This document shows positions 5,376 through 5,441 of a DNA stretch of 5,441 nt, in pieces. The notes beneath the pieces were generated by a model. It did no database searches. It had not been told where the DNA came from and was given only the letters and a program-made list of their open reading frames with translations. Source of the stretch: Candidatus Aphodomonas merdavium (GTDB taxonomy: Bacteria; Bacillota; Clostridia; Christensenellales; Aristaeellaceae). Location of the stretch: assembly GCA_018715585.1 (NCBI GenBank), contig DVLH01000151.1, positions 1 to 5,441 of the forward strand, in the 5' to 3' direction. How positions within the stretch are numbered: the stretch's first letter is position 1; each line of letters starts with the position of its first letter. The position numbers were made by a program, and so were the translations under genes.

Positions 5376-5441
5376 TGTGTTTATCATTGATCATATCGAT
5401 ATTTTGTTAATAACAGTTCACAAAAAGTTGGTTGCAAGCCG

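Noticed and set aside
4786..5394. In-frame extension of the response regulator upstream of GTG 4785
   Set aside because: It runs through the promoter block, terminator and tRNA gene, has low-complexity arginine/alanine-rich content, and the strong ribosome site fixes the start at 4785.
1..5441. CRISPR array, riboswitch, rRNA, insertion sequence or defence system
   Set aside because: No regularly spaced repeats, rRNA segments, transposase motifs or defence-family motifs were seen, and leaders before the coding genes are too short for a known riboswitch.

Overview
The window reads as chromosomal DNA from a GC-rich member of the Firmicutes, probably a gut-type Clostridia relative; this is an inference. 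It rests on strong GGAGG-type ribosome binding sites, GTG starts, an OmpR-class regulator/kinase pair next to a secreted lipoprotein, and an orphan tyrosine recombinase of a kind I recall as common in Clostridia. No 16S gene or other taxonomic marker is present. Every supported gene lies on the minus strand, so transcription runs from right to left.

From right to left: positions 5146-5441 hold no gene. They contain a long GC-rich hairpin (5345-5375), degenerate GC-rich repeats (5233-5329) and a near-consensus promoter (5200-5228). That promoter serves a tRNA-Ala(GGC) gene (5069-5145), followed by an intrinsic terminator (5016-5043). After a GC-rich spacer comes a signalling cassette: an OmpR/PhoB-family response regulator (4117-4785), a membrane histidine kinase (2729-4120, ATGA overlap), a 50-residue single-pass membrane protein (2599-2751) that overlaps the kinase 3' end by 23 bases, and a 473-residue exported putative lipoprotein (1089-2510). 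A strong terminator (1013-1051) closes the cassette. A GC-rich gap then leads to a 282-residue tyrosine recombinase (24-872) with all its catalytic residues.

The most informative pattern is non-coding. A 40-base block occurs, ungapped and 32/40 identical, upstream of both the response regulator (4827-4866) and the lipoprotein (2558-2597), at nearly the same distance from the start codon (41 and 47 bases). It contains TTACAA-N5-TTRCGA, an 11-base-period direct repeat of the sort OmpR-family regulators bind, and a weak -35/-10 pair. The simplest reading is that the regulator controls its own operon and the lipoprotein gene through this box, so the lipoprotein would be both neighbour and target. 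The small membrane protein sits between kinase and lipoprotein and could be a kinase-associated modulator. Both roles are inferences from layout, not from recognised families.
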